A stretch of 64,000 nucleotides of DNA from Paraburkholderia antibiotica. Its GTDB lineage: Bacteria > Pseudomonadota > Gammaproteobacteria > Burkholderiales > Burkholderiaceae. The position numbers were made by a program, and so were the translations under genes. The notes under the pieces are model-generated. The model was given only the letters and a program-made list of their open reading frames with translations. It was not told the DNA's origin and searched no databases. Location of the stretch: positions 310,001 to 374,000 of the forward strand of contig NZ_JABBFZ010000004.1 in assembly GCF_012927125.1 (NCBI RefSeq), in the 5' to 3' direction. Below are positions 34,593 to 45,644 of this stretch, piece by piece (position 1 is the stretch's first letter; each line of letters opens with the position of its first letter).

Positions 34593-35372
34593 ATGACCTT
34601 GAAGAAAACCCGCCTCTGGGTATTGCTGGCCGCATTCGCGGCCGCACCTGCATTCGCACAGAACATCGCCGTCGTGAACGGCACGCCGATCCCGAAATCG
34701 CGCGCTGATGCGCTGATCGATCAACTGGTTCATCAGGGCCAGCAGAACACGCCGCAGCTGCAGATGGCCGTGCGCGAAGAACTCGTGAATCGCGAAATCC
34801 TGATGCAGGAAGCGCTGCGTCGCGGCCTGCCGAACCGTCCGGACATCAAGGCGCAAATCGCGGTCGCCCAACAAACCGTGGTGCTGCGCGCGCTGATCGA
34901 AGACTTCGTGAAGAACAACCAGCCGAGCGACGCCGAAGTCACCGCGCGCTACAACGCGCTGATCAAGGATGCGGGCGGCAAGGAATACCACCTGCACCAC
35001 ATCCTCGTCGACAACGAGCAGCAGGCGAAGGACCTGATCGCGAAGATCAAGGCCGGCGCGAGCTTCGAAGATCTGGCCAGGCAGTACTCGAAGGATCCGG
35101 GATCGGGCAAGAACGGCGGCGACCTCGATTGGTCGGACCCGAAGGCCTACGTGCCTGAATTCGCCGAGGCGGCCACGCATCTGCAGAAAGGCCAGATGAC
35201 CGACACGCCGGTGCACACGCAATTCGGCTGGCACATCATCCGCGTCGACGACGTCCGCGCGGTCACGCCGCCGCCGCTCGAACAGGTGCGCGCACAGATC
35301 GTGCAGCAGATCCAGCAGGAAAAGCTGCAGGCGTTCGAAGAAGGTCTGCGCAAGAACGCGAAGATTCAGTAA
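34593..35372 (+). CDS. Periplasmic parvulin-type peptidyl-prolyl isomerase
   Basis: A 259-residue protein with a signal peptide (MTLKKTRLWVLLAAFAAAPAFAQ, cleavage near 22), a SurA-like N-terminal helical part (NIAVVNGTPIPKSRADALIDQLV) and one PpiC rotamase domain at about 132-226: HLHHILVDNEQQAKDLIAKIKAGASFEDLARQYSKDPGS, GGDLDWSDP, TPVHTQFGWHIIRVDD. It assists folding of exported and outer-membrane proteins. It is last of the yciB-bolA operon and is closed by a perfect bidirectional terminator. Confidence 0.94.
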   Translation: MTLKKTRLWVLLAAFAAAPAFAQNIAVVNGTPIPKSRADALIDQLVHQGQQNTPQLQMAVREELVNREILMQEALRRGLPNRPDIKAQIAVAQQTVVLRALIEDFVKNNQPSDAEVTARYNALIKDAGGKEYHLHHILVDNEQQAKDLIAKIKAGASFEDLARQYSKDPGSGKNGGDLDWSDPKAYVPEFAEAATHLQKGQMTDTPVHTQFGWHIIRVDDVRAVTPPPLEQVRAQIVQQIQQEKLQAFEEGLRKNAKIQ

Positions 35373-35430
35373 GCGTCGGCGGGCGGGTTGTCTTCGGATC
35401 GCTCGCCTGGTTTCGACGAAGTCTGAATGC

Positions 35431-35458
35431 AAAAAAGCCGCTCTCGAGCGGCTTTTTT
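35431..35458. terminator. Bidirectional intrinsic terminator after the parvulin gene
   Basis: AAAAAA, then GCCGCTC (35437-35443), loop TC, GAGCGGC (35446-35452), TTTTTT: symmetric and usable from both strands. Confidence 0.9.
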
Positions 35459-35610
35459 GTTTTGTTGTGGCGCGGTTTGGGTTTGTGGTGACAATGCATG
35501 TCGCTTCGAGCTCGTGCAGGCTCACCTCAGGCTCATGCTGGGCTCATGCGTCCGCGCGTCCCCGCCGCTGCCAAACCGTGCGTGTCACACGCTCATCTCC
35601 ACAAGAGCAG
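35459..35610. other. Spacer between two terminators
   Basis: About 150 bp with no gene; it separates the converging parvulin operon and purL. Repeated GGCTCA words near 35530-35545 are the only structure seen. Confidence 0.5.
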
Positions 35611-35636
35611 AAAAAGTCGCCCAAGGGCGGCTTTTT
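35611..35636. terminator. Bidirectional intrinsic terminator at the end of purL
   Basis: AAAAA, GTCGCCC (35616-35622), loop AA, GGGCGGC (35625-35631), TTTTT, with one G-T pair. On the minus strand it ends purL. Confidence 0.8.
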
Positions 35637-35696
35637 CTTTCACTACGTGCATCTGCGCAGAGCCACCGCCATCCAGGCCGGCAACGCTCCGTGAGA

Positions 35697-38600
35697 TCAA
35701 CCCAGCCAGCGACGCGCGTTCTGGAACACGCGCAGCCACGGGCTCGCGTCGGTGACGCCCTCGCCCCAGCCCTGCGGATGCCAGCTCATCTGCACCGCGC
35801 GATGCACACGCTCGGTGTGCGGCATCAGCACCGTGAAGCGGCCGTCGGCCGTGGTAACCGACGTGATGCCTTCCGGCGAGCCGTTCGGGTTGAACGGATA
35901 CTGCTCGGTGGCCTGACCACGGTGATCAACGTAGCGCATCGCGACTGCGACCTTCGACGCATCGCCCTGCTGCGAGAAGTCCGCGAAACCTTCGCCGTGC
36001 GCGACCGCGACCGGAATGCGCGAGCCTTCCATGCCGGCGAAGAAGATCGACGGCGAGCTCTGCACTTCGACCAGCGAGAAGCGCGCCTCGAATTTCTCCG
36101 ACTTGTTGCGGGTGAACTTCGGCCACGCTTCGGCGCCCGGGATCATCGACGCGAGGCTGCTCATCATCTGGCAGCCGTTGCAGATGCCGAGCGCGAACGT
36201 GTCGTCACGGCCGAAGAACGCCGCGAACATGTCGGCGAGTTGCGCGTTGAAGCGGATCGTCTTCGCCCAGCCTTCGCCAGCGCCCAGCGTATCGCCGTAC
36301 GAGAAGCCGCCGCACGCGACCGCGCCGGCGAAATCGGCGAGGTTTGCGCGACCCGACAACAGGTCGCTCATGTGCACGTCGTGCGCGTCGAAGCCGGCGC
36401 GATCGAACGCATACGCGGTTTCGAGGTGCGAGTTCACGCCCTGCTCTCGCAGGATCGCGACACGCGGACGCGCGCCCTTACCAATGAACGGCGCGGCGAC
36501 GTCTTCCGCCGGATCGAAGCTCAGCACCGGCGTGATGCCCGGATCGGCCGCGTCGAGCAGCGTGTCGTGTTCGGCGTCGGCGCAAGCCGGGTTGTCGCGC
36601 AGACGCGCGATCCGCCAGCTCACCTCGCTCCACGTGCGATGCAGCTCGGCACGCGGCGCGTCGTAAATCTTCTTCGCGTCGCGATAGATCTCGATCACGT
36701 CGCGTTCGTTGACCTTGCCGATCACGTGCGAGCACGCCGACAGCCCCTGCTCGCGCAGCGCGGCGAGCACCGCGTCGCGATCGGCCGCGCGCACCTGCAC
36801 GACGGCACCCAGTTCTTCGTTGAAGAGCGCGCGCAGCGTGCGGTCTTCGCGACGGCCGCTGGTCTGCTTCGCCCAGTCCTTCGCGTCGCCGAAATCGGAT
36901 TCGTGGTTCGCGTCGAGCACCAGCATGTCGACGTTCAGCGACACGCCCGCGTGACCCGCGAACGCCATTTCGCAGACCGTCGCCCACAGGCCGCCGTCCG
37001 AGCGGTCGTGGTACGCGAGCAGCTTGCCGTCGTTATTGAGCGCCTGGATCGCGTTGAAGAAGCGCTTCAGGTCTTCCGGATCGTCGACGTCCGGCACCGT
37101 GTCGCCGACCTGCTGCGTGACCTGCGCGAGGATACTGCCGCCCAGACGATGCTTGCCGCGGCCGAGGTCGATCGCGATCAGCACCGAATCGCCGACATCG
37201 CTCACGCGCTGCAGTTGCGGCGTCAGATGGCGGCGCACGTCTTCGACCGGCGCGAACGCCGAGATGATCAGCGACACCGGCGCGACTACTTCCTTCGCGA
37301 CGCCGCTGTCTTCCCAGCGCGTGCGCATCGACAGCGAATCCTTGCCGACCGGAATGCCGATACCGAGCGCCGGGCACAGTTCCATGCCGATCGCCTTGAC
37401 GGTGTCGTAGAGCGCCGCGTCTTCGCCCGGCGCGCCGCAGGCGGCCATCCAGTTCGCCGACAGCTTGAGTTTGTCCAGCGACGCGATCGGCGCCGCCGCG
37501 ATGTTCGTGATCGCCTCGCCGACCGCCATGCGGCCCGAGGCCGGCGCGTTGATGACCGCAAGCGGCGTGCGCTCGGACATCGTCATCGCTTCGCCTCTGA
37601 AGCCCGCATAGTCCATCGTCGTGATCGCGACGTCGGCCACCGGCACCTGCCACGGGCCGACCATCTGGTCGCGCGCGGTCGTGCCGCCGACCGAGCGGTC
37701 GCCGATCGTGATCAGGAACGACTTGCTCGCGACCGTCGGATGACGCAGCACGCTCTGCGCGACGTCGGCCAGCGCGATACCGGTTACGTCGACCGGCTCC
37801 AGCTTGCGTTCGACGCGCTTGACATCGCGATGCATGCGCGGCGGCTTGCCGAGCAGCACTTCCATCGGCATGTCGACCGGTTGATGCGCGTCGCTCGCCT
37901 GTTCGACGTCGATCAGCTTCAGCTGACGCTCGGCGGTGGCCGTGCCGATCACCGCGAACGGGCAGCGCTCGCGCTTGCACATCGCCTCGAACGCCGGCAG
38001 GTCGGCCGGTGCGATCGCGAGAACATAGCGCTCCTGCGCTTCGTTCGACCAGATTTCGCGCGGCGACAGGCCGCTTTCCTCGAGCTGGATCTTGCGCAAC
38101 TCGAACACCGCGCCCTTGCCCGCGCCGTCGACCACTTCGGGGAACGCGTTCGACAGACCGCCCGCGCCGACGTCGTGGATACTGAGGATCGGATTCCTGT
38201 CGCCGAGCTGCCAGCACGCGTTGATCACTTCCTGCGCGCGACGCTCGATTTCCGGGTTGCCGCGCTGCACCGAGTCGAAGTCGAGTTCGGCGGTGTTGGT
38301 GCCGGTCGCCATCGAGCTGGCGGCGCCGCCGCCCATGCCGATGCGCATGCCCGGGCCGCCGATCTGGATCAGCAGCGAACCTTCCGGCAGATCGTGCTTG
38401 TGGGTATGCTGGTCCGAGATATTGCCGATGCCGCCCGCGATCATGATCGGCTTGTGATAGCCACGCACGACGCCGCCGACGTTCTGCTCATACGCGCGGA
38501 AGTAACCGCCGAGGTTCGGGCGGCCGAATTCGTTGTTGAACGCGGCGCCGCCGAGCGGGCCGTCGATCATGATCTGCAGCGGCGACGCGATGCGGTCCGG

Positions 38601-39779
38601 GCGGCCGTACGCACCGTGCTGCTCGGACGGGTTGCGCTGTTCGAGCGGCTGCGCGGTATCGCGCGCGTTTTCCCAGCTTTCGACGCTGTCCGGCAGTTCG
38701 AGATTCGATACGGTGAAGCCCGCGAGACCCGCCTTCGGACGCGCGCCACGGCCGGTCGCGCCTTCGTCGCGGATTTCGCCGCCCGCGCCGGTCGCGGCGC
38801 CCGGGAACGGCGAGATCGCGGTCGGGTGGTTATGCGTTTCAACCTTCATCAGCGTGTGCGTCAGTTCGACGCCGCGCTTGTAGTGCTGGGGCAACGGGTT
38901 CGCATCGCCTTGCTCCGGCGTGCGCGGGAACCAGCGCTCGGCCATCCCGCCGACCATGATCGACGAATTGTCCGAATACGCGACGATCGTGCCCTGCGGG
39001 TTCAGCTTTTCGGTGTTGCGGATCATGTTGAACAGCGACATGTCCTGCTTCTCGCCGTCGATCGTCCAGTCCGCGTTGAAAATCTTGTGGCGGCAGTGCT
39101 CGCTGTTGGCCTGCGCGAACATCATCAGTTCGACGTCGGTCGGATTGCGGCCGAGCTTCGTGAACGCGTCGACCAGATAATCGATTTCGTCGTCGGCGAG
39201 CGCGAGGCCGAGTTCCGCGTTGGCGGTTTCGAGCGCGGCGCGGCCGCTCGCGAGCACGTCGACGGTTTGCAGCGGCTTGGCCGGCAGTTCATCGAACAGG
39301 TGCATCGCGTGGTCGCGCGACGGCGCGACGCTTTCGGTCATGCGGTCGTGCAGCGCCGCGGCGACGGCCGCGCGTGCTTCGTCGGACAGCGTCTTCTTGC
39401 CGCCGAGCAGGCCGCTTTTCAGCGTGACCGTGTACTCGACGCCGCGCTCGATGCGGCGCACCTGGGTGAGGCCGCACAGATGAGCGATGTCGGTTGCCTT
39501 GCTGGCCCACGGCGACACGGTGCCGAAGCGCGGCACCACGAGGAAGGTCTCGGCCGCGCCGCGTTCCTTGCCCTCTTCGAACGGATCGCCGTAATGCATC
39601 AGCGCGGCGACTTTCGCGCTGTCTTCAGCGGACAGCGGCGTCTGCGCGTTGACGAAGTGCAGATATTGGCCGCGCACGCCGGTGATATTCGGATCGATAC
39701 GCGTGAGCGTCTCGAGCAGGCGGGTTTGACGGAAATCGGAAAGGGCCGAAGCGCCGGGGAAACACGAGAAGTGGGCCAT
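35697..39779 (-). CDS. purL: Phosphoribosylformylglycinamidine synthase
   Basis: A 1,360-residue large-type PurL that converts FGAR, glutamine and ATP to FGAM in purine synthesis. The order is N-terminal PurS-like domain (from [16 protein letters not shown]), linker, the two AIRS-type ATP-binding halves ([51 protein letters not shown]), and the C-terminal class I glutaminase with Cys1200 in [12 protein letters not shown] and a His near the end. Length is normal for proteobacterial PurL. It is a monocistronic leftward gene with its own terminator at 35611-35636. Confidence 0.98.
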   Translation of the reverse strand: MAHFSCFPGASALSDFRQTRLLETLTRIDPNITGVRGQYLHFVNAQTPLSAEDSAKVAALMHYGDPFEEGKERGAAETFLVVPRFGTVSPWASKATDIAHLCGLTQVRRIERGVEYTVTLKSGLLGGKKTLSDEARAAVAAALHDRMTESVAPSRDHAMHLFDELPAKPLQTVDVLASGRAALETANAELGLALADDEIDYLVDAFTKLGRNPTDVELMMFAQANSEHCRHKIFNADWTIDGEKQDMSLFNMIRNTEKLNPQGTIVAYSDNSSIMVGGMAERWFPRTPEQGDANPLPQHYKRGVELTHTLMKVETHNHPTAISPFPGAATGAGGEIRDEGATGRGARPKAGLAGFTVSNLELPDSVESWENARDTAQPLEQRNPSEQHGAYGRPDRIASPLQIMIDGPLGGAAFNNEFGRPNLGGYFRAYEQNVGGVVRGYHKPIMIAGGIGNISDQHTHKHDLPEGSLLIQIGGPGMRIGMGGGAASSMATGTNTAELDFDSVQRGNPEIERRAQEVINACWQLGDRNPILSIHDVGAGGLSNAFPEVVDGAGKGAVFELRKIQLEESGLSPREIWSNEAQERYVLAIAPADLPAFEAMCKRERCPFAVIGTATAERQLKLIDVEQASDAHQPVDMPMEVLLGKPPRMHRDVKRVERKLEPVDVTGIALADVAQSVLRHPTVASKSFLITIGDRSVGGTTARDQMVGPWQVPVADVAITTMDYAGFRGEAMTMSERTPLAVINAPASGRMAVGEAITNIAAAPIASLDKLKLSANWMAACGAPGEDAALYDTVKAIGMELCPALGIGIPVGKDSLSMRTRWEDSGVAKEVVAPVSLIISAFAPVEDVRRHLTPQLQRVSDVGDSVLIAIDLGRGKHRLGGSILAQVTQQVGDTVPDVDDPEDLKRFFNAIQALNNDGKLLAYHDRSDGGLWATVCEMAFAGHAGVSLNVDMLVLDANHESDFGDAKDWAKQTSGRREDRTLRALFNEELGAVVQVRAADRDAVLAALREQGLSACSHVIGKVNERDVIEIYRDAKKIYDAPRAELHRTWSEVSWRIARLRDNPACADAEHDTLLDAADPGITPVLSFDPAEDVAAPFIGKGARPRVAILREQGVNSHLETAYAFDRAGFDAHDVHMSDLLSGRANLADFAGAVACGGFSYGDTLGAGEGWAKTIRFNAQLADMFAAFFGRDDTFALGICNGCQMMSSLASMIPGAEAWPKFTRNKSEKFEARFSLVEVQSSPSIFFAGMEGSRIPVAVAHGEGFADFSQQGDASKVAVAMRYVDHRGQATEQYPFNPNGSPEGITSVTTADGRFTVLMPHTERVHRAVQMSWHPQGWGEGVTDASPWLRVFQNARRWLG

Positions 39780-40097
39780 GGACTTGACGTTGCGTCGCTC
39801 AGTGATGCCGAGAAGTCGCGCATGCAGGCGACGTGAGGCGGAAAGGAAGTCCGGGATTATACCCCGGGAACGGGCTTCCAGCGGGCCTCACGCTGCGTGA
39901 AACGGCAGCGGCGGACGGCTCGCGAGCCTTGCCGAGCGCAGCTTGCCGCGTGGCCGCGCGGGCGGTTTGGCTGCTATCATTCGCCCTTTCACCAGATCAG
40001 ATCGGCGCGCGCGGTCCGAGCATCGTAAGGCAGCGCGCCGCATGTCACGTCCAACGGGATTGCGCGCAAGCAGCCCGTCGGCACATCGAATCAGAGC
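39780..40097. other. 318-bp divergent intergenic region (purL / DadA-like)
   Basis: It should contain promoters for both genes. An extended -10 TGCTATCAT (39972-39980) faces the DadA-like gene. No PurR-type palindrome was recognised. Confidence 0.4.
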
Positions 40098-41393
40098 ATG
40101 GATGTCATCGTCATTGGCGGCGGGATAGCGGGCGTCGCCACCGCTTATCACCTGCGCGCGGCCGGCCACCGGGTTTGCGTCGTCGAGCGTCACGCGACCG
40201 TCGCGCAAGGCGCCACCTACGGACAGGGCGGCGCCGTGCTGCCGACCCCGCTCGACGTCTGGTTCGGCCCGACCTTCATGGCGACCCGCCACAACGCCAG
40301 AAACGGCGTGATCAGCAAGACCGGCTTTAACGGTGCCGCGCGGCAGTTCGTCAAGCGGCTCGCCGAGTGGCAGGAACCCGAAGCGTTCGCGCGCCAGTAC
40401 GCGCTGCTGCGGCCGCTGATCGAGTCGTCGCGTGAAGCGATGGCCGACGTCGAGAGCCGCTTCGGCCTCGAATTCGAACAGGCGAGCGGGCTGCTCTACC
40501 TCGTGCGCGCCGCGCACGAATGGGAACAGAACGCCACCGCGCTCGATCTGCTGCGCCGGTTCGAGGTGCCGCATCACGTGCTGGGGCCCGCCGAATGCGC
40601 GGCCTTCGAGCATGCGGTGCCGACCGAGCCGGAATTCGCCGGCGGCGTGCTGTTCGAGCACGAACGCACCGCCAACTGCCCGCTGTTCGCGAAGCTCATC
40701 AAGCAGGTACTCGATACGCAGGGCGACGTGCAGTTCATGCCGGGGCGCGAAGTCACGTCGATCCGCCTCGAAAGCCAGCGCGCCGCGGTCGAACTCGCGC
40801 CGCGCGACGGCGCCGCGCGCTCGCGTGAAGTCGACGTGATTCAGGCCGACGCGGTAGTGGTCGCGGCCGGCCACGGCAGCCTCGCGCTGCTCGAACGCGC
40901 GGGGCTGTCGTTGCCGCTGCATCCGCTGCGGCTGCATACGCTGGTCGCGCCGATCGCGCACGAGGAATGCGCGCCGCATGTGGCGATCGTCGATGCGGTG
41001 AAGCGGATCGGCATCAGCCGCATGAATCATCGGTTGCGGATCGCGGGTGGCGCGGTGCTGCAAAGCGCGAGCCAGATCGACAAACCGCTCGGCGAGGCGC
41101 TGACCCGGGAGGCGCTCGCGCTGCTCGGCCAGGCGACGCACGACTGGATTCCGGGCGCCGCGCGCATTTCGGCCGCGCTGCCGTGGGAAGGCGTGAAGCT
41201 GCTGTCGCCGGACGGCTTGCCGGTGATCGGCAACGCGCTGCATCCGCGCCTGTTCGTCAACGCTGGTCATGGCCCGGCGGGATGGGGGATGGCTTGCGGC
41301 GCGGGTAAGCTGATCGCCGAACTGATCTCGGAACAGACGCCGACGCTGCCGCAGGAAACGCTGGCGGCGCTGCGGCCGGAGCGGTTCCGGTAA
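40098..41393 (+). CDS. FAD-dependent D-amino-acid dehydrogenase (DadA-like)
   Basis: A 431-residue DAO-family flavoprotein. The FAD motif MDVIVIGGGIAGVATAYHLRAAGHRVCVVER starts the protein; ATYGQGGAVLPTPLDVW and a C-terminal LLSPDGLPVIGNALHPRLFVNAGHGPAGWGMACGAGKLIAE complete the fold, as in DadA. DadA oxidises D-amino acids at the membrane and passes electrons to quinones. No alanine racemase (dadX) follows, so the true substrate could be another D-amino acid or an imino acid. It is alone on its strand, 318 bp upstream of the Nnr gene. Confidence 0.9.
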   Translation: MDVIVIGGGIAGVATAYHLRAAGHRVCVVERHATVAQGATYGQGGAVLPTPLDVWFGPTFMATRHNARNGVISKTGFNGAARQFVKRLAEWQEPEAFARQYALLRPLIESSREAMADVESRFGLEFEQASGLLYLVRAAHEWEQNATALDLLRRFEVPHHVLGPAECAAFEHAVPTEPEFAGGVLFEHERTANCPLFAKLIKQVLDTQGDVQFMPGREVTSIRLESQRAAVELAPRDGAARSREVDVIQADAVVVAAGHGSLALLERAGLSLPLHPLRLHTLVAPIAHEECAPHVAIVDAVKRIGISRMNHRLRIAGGAVLQSASQIDKPLGEALTREALALLGQATHDWIPGAARISAALPWEGVKLLSPDGLPVIGNALHPRLFVNAGHGPAGWGMACGAGKLIAELISEQTPTLPQETLAALRPERFR

Positions 41394-41711
41394 GGGCGGT
41401 CGGTCTGCGCGCGGTGGCGTCGCGGCTTTTCGGCTGCTTCGCTTGCCGCGTTTTTCCTGTTTTTCCTGTTTTTCTTCCTCGCGCGAGCGCGGCGGACTTT
41501 GCGCTCGCTTGTTCTGTGCCTCGTTTTGCACCTTTACCACGCACCTGTGCCGCTCGTCATGCGAAGAGGCGCGGCTTCGCGCCTTCGCCCGATTGACCGT
41601 TCGGTCGCTTTCACGACGCAGCACAGCACAGCGCAGCGCACGCCCATCGGCACTAACATAGCGATTCACCAGTCCGCCCGTCTCATCACGGGCGCATCGC
41701 CAGGTTTCGCC
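41394..41711. other. 318-bp intergenic region with a pyrimidine-rich repeat
   Basis: Bases 41449-41479 are nearly all pyrimidine on the plus strand and repeat TTTTTCCTG twice, then TTTTTCTTCC. A CAGCA/CAGCG run lies at 41619-41638. No terminator hairpin or gene was recognised. Confidence 0.45.
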
Positions 41712-43436
41712 ATGACAGACGCCGACAACTCGCTGCCCACCCTGTTCGATCCGCTCAACACCTCGACGCCGCGCGCGCTGCCGCTGCTCACGCTGACCGA
41801 TCTACGGATCGCCGAATCGCAAGCCGCCGCGGCGCTTCCCGAACACACCCTGATGGCGCGTGCCGGCCAGGCTGCCGCGCGCTGGCTGCTCGAGCGGATC
41901 GCCGCCGATACGTCGGTGATCAAATCGCAGCAGCGTGTGTGGCTGGTCGCCGGCCCCGGCAACAACGGCGGCGACGCGCTGGTCGTCGCGACCGAATTGC
42001 ACAAGGCCGGCATCGCCGTCGACGTCTGCATGCCGGTCGATGTGAAGCCCGCCGACGCGCGCTGGGCGCTCGACACCGCGCGCGCCGCGGGCGTGCCGAT
42101 CAGCACGGCACCGCCCGCCTCGCTCGAGGCGTACGGCTGGCTCGTCGACGGCATGTTCGGCATCGGCCTCGCGCGTGAGCTCGACGGCGTGTTCGCGAGC
42201 GTCGCCCGGCGCCTGTCGCAACGCACGCAGGCTCGCCCGGCTCAAGGCGTGGTGCTGGCGCTCGACGTGCCGAGCGGCCTCGATAGCGACACCGGCGCGG
42301 TGATTGGCGGTCATGGCGCAGCCGCGGTTCGCGCGACGCACACGATCACGTTCCTCGGCGCGAAACCGGGGCTCTTCACCGCGCAGGGCCGCGATCTCGC
42401 CGGCCAGGTGACGGTCGCGCCGATCGGGTTGAACAAAGGGGTGAACGGCAATGGCGGCATCGCGAATGATGGCGCCGACAGCGGCACGAACCAAGGTGCT
42501 AACCAGGGCACTAATCAGGGCGCCACTCGCCGCGCCGGCAACACCGCTCACACGGCGCTCCAGCTGAACGCGCCCGACCTCTTCGCCCCGTTCATGCCGC
42601 CCCGCGACTTCGCGACCAACAAGGGCAGCTTCGGCAGCCTCGCGGTGGTCGGCGGCGACACCGGCATGTGCGGCGCGCCGATCCTCGCGGCGCGCGCGGC
42701 GCTGTACACGGGTGCGGGCAAGGTCCACGTCGCGCTGCTCGGCGAAGGCGCGCCACCCTACGACCCGCCGCATCCCGAACTCATGCTGCATCCGATCGAT
42801 ACGCTGCCGCTCGACAGAATGGACGCGCTCGCGATCGGCTGCGGAATGGGACAGCGCGAGCGCGCGACGCGCGTGCTGCATGACGTGCTGGCGCTCGACG
42901 TCCCGAAGCTGCTCGACGCCGACGCGCTGAACCTGATCGCGCAGGACCCGGCGCTCGGCGCCGAAGTCACCGCGCGCGGCGTGCAAGGCGATCCGTGCAT
43001 CCTCACGCCGCATCCGCTCGAAGCCGCGCGTCTCATCGGCAGCGATGCCGCGAGCGTGCAGCGCGACCGGCTGGCCGCCGCGCGTGCGCTCGCCGCGCGC
43101 TTTGCGAGCGTCGTCGTGCTGAAAGGCGTCGGCACGATCGTCGCCGCGCCCGACGGCCGCCTCGCGCTGAACCCGACCGGCAACGCCGCGCTCGCGACGG
43201 GCGGCACCGGCGACGTGCTCGGCGGCATCATCGGTGCGTTGCTCGCGCAGCATCTGCCGCCCTACGAGGCGGCGCTCGCGGGCGTCTATCTGCACGGTCT
43301 CGCCGCCGATACGCTGACCGCGCAGGGCCAGGGTCCGGCGGGTCTGACGGCCGGCGAACTCGCACCGATGGTGCGGACCCTGCTGAACCGGTTGTTCTAT
43401 GCGCGCCATCCGTCCTATCCGTCGCTGCAAGGGTGA
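41712..43436 (+). CDS. nnrD: Bifunctional NAD(P)H-hydrate repair enzyme (epimerase + ADP-dependent dehydratase)
   Basis: A 574-residue fusion. Residues about 1-245 are the YjeF_N epimerase (ESQAAAALPEHTLMARAGQAAARWL, VAGPGNNGGDALVVATELH, DVPSGLDSDTGAV). Residues about 290-570 are the ribokinase-like dehydratase (NKGSFGSLAVVGGDTGMCGA, DADALNLIA, ILTPHPLEAARL, LNPTGNAALATGGTGDVLGGIIGALLAQ). It repairs hydrated NADH/NADPH. The domain linker holds four GTNQ-like tetrapeptides made by 12-bp DNA repeats. The start at 41712 matches the domain boundary; a longer in-frame reading to 41499 is Arg/His-rich and unlikely. The ribosome-binding site is weak. Confidence 0.93.
   Translation: MTDADNSLPTLFDPLNTSTPRALPLLTLTDLRIAESQAAAALPEHTLMARAGQAAARWLLERIAADTSVIKSQQRVWLVAGPGNNGGDALVVATELHKAGIAVDVCMPVDVKPADARWALDTARAAGVPISTAPPASLEAYGWLVDGMFGIGLARELDGVFASVARRLSQRTQARPAQGVVLALDVPSGLDSDTGAVIGGHGAAAVRATHTITFLGAKPGLFTAQGRDLAGQVTVAPIGLNKGVNGNGGIANDGADSGTNQGANQGTNQGATRRAGNTAHTALQLNAPDLFAPFMPPRDFATNKGSFGSLAVVGGDTGMCGAPILAARAALYTGAGKVHVALLGEGAPPYDPPHPELMLHPIDTLPLDRMDALAIGCGMGQRERATRVLHDVLALDVPKLLDADALNLIAQDPALGAEVTARGVQGDPCILTPHPLEAARLIGSDAASVQRDRLAAARALAARFASVVVLKGVGTIVAAPDGRLALNPTGNAALATGGTGDVLGGIIGALLAQHLPPYEAALAGVYLHGLAADTLTAQGQGPAGLTAGELAPMVRTLLNRLFYARHPSYPSLQG
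42483..42530 (+). repeat. Four 12-bp tandem repeats coding GTNQ-GANQ-GTNQ-GATR
   Basis: Four units of 12 bases (42483, 42495, 42507, 42519) encode the tetrapeptides in the linker between the two domains of the NAD(P)HX repair enzyme, residues 258-273. Third-position differences show the array is not brand new. Confidence 0.8.
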
Positions 43437-43865
43437 GGCGCTCGCGCGATAGCTAACCGCATCGTGCGTGCGGTGCGTGCCGCGTGTGCCGCGCGCATCG
43501 AAGCGCGAGCTTCGAGCACTGCTAGTGCCTGAAGCACTTCAAGCGGCCGCACGCGTTGCCCCCAGCACGGAGTACTAACGCCCTGCTGCATTGCTGCACT
43601 GCTGCCCGTCACGCATCCCCGCTATACTGGTTGTCTGCGCCGCGCGTCGGATCGATCGCGGGTGGCGGCGAAGCTCCGGCCCACGCAGGCACCGCGTCGT
43701 GAACCATACCGTTCACGTCATTCACGCGGTTTGCGAGGTTCAAGAAGCATCGCCCCTCCCCACCCGAGCCGGCCGCGCGGCATCGCTCTGACTGCATCGC
43801 CGCATCATTCTCGGCCGCGCTTCATGCGCGCGCCTTCCTTCCTGCCCCTTGGTTAGACGGACGCT
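43437..43865. other. 429-bp intergenic region upstream of pgi
   Basis: It holds a -10-like TATACT at 43623-43628 and a small hairpin GCACT-GCT-AGTGC (43518-43530). The 237 bp between that hexamer and the pgi start show no coding frame with a ribosome-binding site. Confidence 0.4.
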
Positions 43866-45488
43866 ATGACCCAGAACTCGCTCCCCTCCTGGTCCTCGCT
43901 GCAGACGCATTACAACGCGATTCGCGATGCGCATCTGCGCGACTGGTTCGCCCCCGAGAACGATCCCGCGCCCACCCGCGCCGAACGCTTCACGTTCGCG
44001 GGCGGCGGTCTCGCAGCCGATTTCTCGAAGCACCGCATCACCGACGAAACCCTGCGGCTGCTTGTGCAACTCGCGCGCGAAGCCGGCGTCGAAAAGCGCC
44101 GCGACGCGATGTTCGCGGGCGAAGTGGTCAACCCGACCGAAGGTCGCGCGGCACTGCATACCGCGTTGCGCGCCACCGATCCGAACGCGCCGTTCTTCGC
44201 CGACGTGCAGGCCGAGCGCAAGAAAATGGCCGGATTCGCCGAGCAGATTCGCAGCGGCGCCTGGACCGGCTACACCGGCAAGCGGATTCGTTATGTGGTG
44301 AATATCGGCATCGGCGGCTCGGATCTCGGGCCGAAGATGGTCGTGCATGCGCTGCATCATCTGGCCACGCCGGACATCTCGACGCATTTCGTCTCGAACG
44401 TCGACGGTGCCGATCTGTACAACGTGATGCAGCAGATCGATCCCGAGGAAACGCTCGCGATCATCGTGTCGAAGACTTTCACGACGCTCGAAACCATGAC
44501 CAACGCGCATTCTCTGCGCGACTGGTTCCTGCAGAAAGGCTGCCCCGAAAGCGCGCTCGCGAAGCACTTCGTCGGCGTGTCGGCGAATACCGCCGAAGTG
44601 GTCAAGTTCGGCATCGCGAAGGAGAACGTGTTCTCGATGTGGGATTGGGTCGGCGGCCGCTATTCGCTGTGGTCGGCGGTCGGTCTGTCGATCATGATCG
44701 CGGTTGGCCCGCAGCAGTTCGACGAACTGCTCGCCGGCGCCAACGAGATGGACCAGCATTTCCGCAGCGCGCCGCTCGAAAAGAACCTGCCGGTGCTGCT
44801 CGGCATGATCGGCATCTGGTATCGCAACTTCTTCGGCTCGCAGAGCTATCTGGTCGCGCCGTATTCGCAGGCGCTGCATTTTCTGCCGTCGTATCTGCAG
44901 CAGCTCGAAATGGAGAGCAACGGCAAGTCCGCGCGGCTCGACGGCGCGTTCGTCGACTATGCGACGTCCGCGGTCACGTGGGGCGAGCCGGGCACGAACG
45001 GTCAGCACGCGTTCTTCCAGATGCTGCACCAGGGCCCGACGATCGTGCCGATCGATTTCATCGCGGTGCTGACGCCCGAGCATCCGCTCGCGAGCCATCA
45101 TCCGAAGCTGCTCGCGAACTGCTTCGCGCAAAGCGAGGCGCTGATGCTCGGTCGCACGCTCGAAGAAGCGCAGAAAGTGGCCGGTCCCGACAAGCCGGAA
45201 CTCGCGCCGCATCTGACCTTCCCCGGCAATCGCCCCACCGCGACGCTGCTCGTCGACGCGCTGACCGCGCGCTCGCTCGGCGCGCTGATCGCGCTATACG
45301 AGCACAAGGTGCTGGTGCAGGCATCGGTGTGGAACATCAATCCGTTCGATCAATGGGGCGTCGAACTCGGCAAGATTCTCGGCAAGGTGGTCGAGGCCGA
45401 TCTCGGTGCGCCGGCGGCCGACGTGAAGAGGCACGATTCGTCGACGGCGGCGTTGATCGCGCGGGCGCGGGCGGCGCTGAAGCGCTAA
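43866..45488 (+). CDS. pgi: Glucose-6-phosphate isomerase
   Basis: A 540-residue Pgi that interconverts glucose-6-P and fructose-6-P. Signatures: [86 protein letters not shown] with the catalytic His, and the C-terminal [22 protein letters not shown] with Gln and Lys. Length is normal. An 8-bp tandem repeat straddles its stop codon and a bidirectional terminator follows. Its product feeds the otsA and manC pathways in the same window. Confidence 0.98.
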   Translation: MTQNSLPSWSSLQTHYNAIRDAHLRDWFAPENDPAPTRAERFTFAGGGLAADFSKHRITDETLRLLVQLAREAGVEKRRDAMFAGEVVNPTEGRAALHTALRATDPNAPFFADVQAERKKMAGFAEQIRSGAWTGYTGKRIRYVVNIGIGGSDLGPKMVVHALHHLATPDISTHFVSNVDGADLYNVMQQIDPEETLAIIVSKTFTTLETMTNAHSLRDWFLQKGCPESALAKHFVGVSANTAEVVKFGIAKENVFSMWDWVGGRYSLWSAVGLSIMIAVGPQQFDELLAGANEMDQHFRSAPLEKNLPVLLGMIGIWYRNFFGSQSYLVAPYSQALHFLPSYLQQLEMESNGKSARLDGAFVDYATSAVTWGEPGTNGQHAFFQMLHQGPTIVPIDFIAVLTPEHPLASHHPKLLANCFAQSEALMLGRTLEEAQKVAGPDKPELAPHLTFPGNRPTATLLVDALTARSLGALIALYEHKVLVQASVWNINPFDQWGVELGKILGKVVEADLGAPAADVKRHDSSTAALIARARAALKR

Positions 45489-45513
45489 GGCGCTAAGGCG
45501 CTGAGGCGCTGGA
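45482..45513 (+). repeat. 8-bp tandem repeat at the pgi stop codon
   Basis: GCGCTAAG, GCGCTAAG, GCGCTGAG, GCGCTGGA run head to tail from 45482 to 45513. The first unit contains the TAA stop of pgi. Confidence 0.75.
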
Positions 45514-45545
45514 TGGAAGTTTGAAGCGCGTAACGACGCGCAATT

Positions 45546-45574
45546 AAAAAAAGCGGGCTGCGGCCCGCTTTTTT
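45546..45574. terminator. Bidirectional terminator between pgi and the ABC ATPase gene
   Basis: An A-run, AGCGGGC (45552-45558), loop TGCG, GCCCGCT (45563-45569), then T-run to 45574. It serves both convergent genes. Confidence 0.9.
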
Positions 45575-45644
45575 GCTTCGGCGATCATGTTGTTAAGGCA
45601 CGCATCGCTACGCACTCGCCTGCGCGCAGCCGCGCTTTGTGCCG

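Noticed and set aside
35427..39836. A 1,469-codon open frame opposite purL
   Set aside because: It is the mirror of a G+C-rich gene: Arg/Asp/Val/His-rich, no known domain, and purL on the other strand is complete and unmistakable.
42483..42530. Programmed frameshift or assembly artefact in the repair-enzyme linker
   Set aside because: The units are 12 bases, stay in frame, and differ at synonymous positions, so they are genuine coding repeats.
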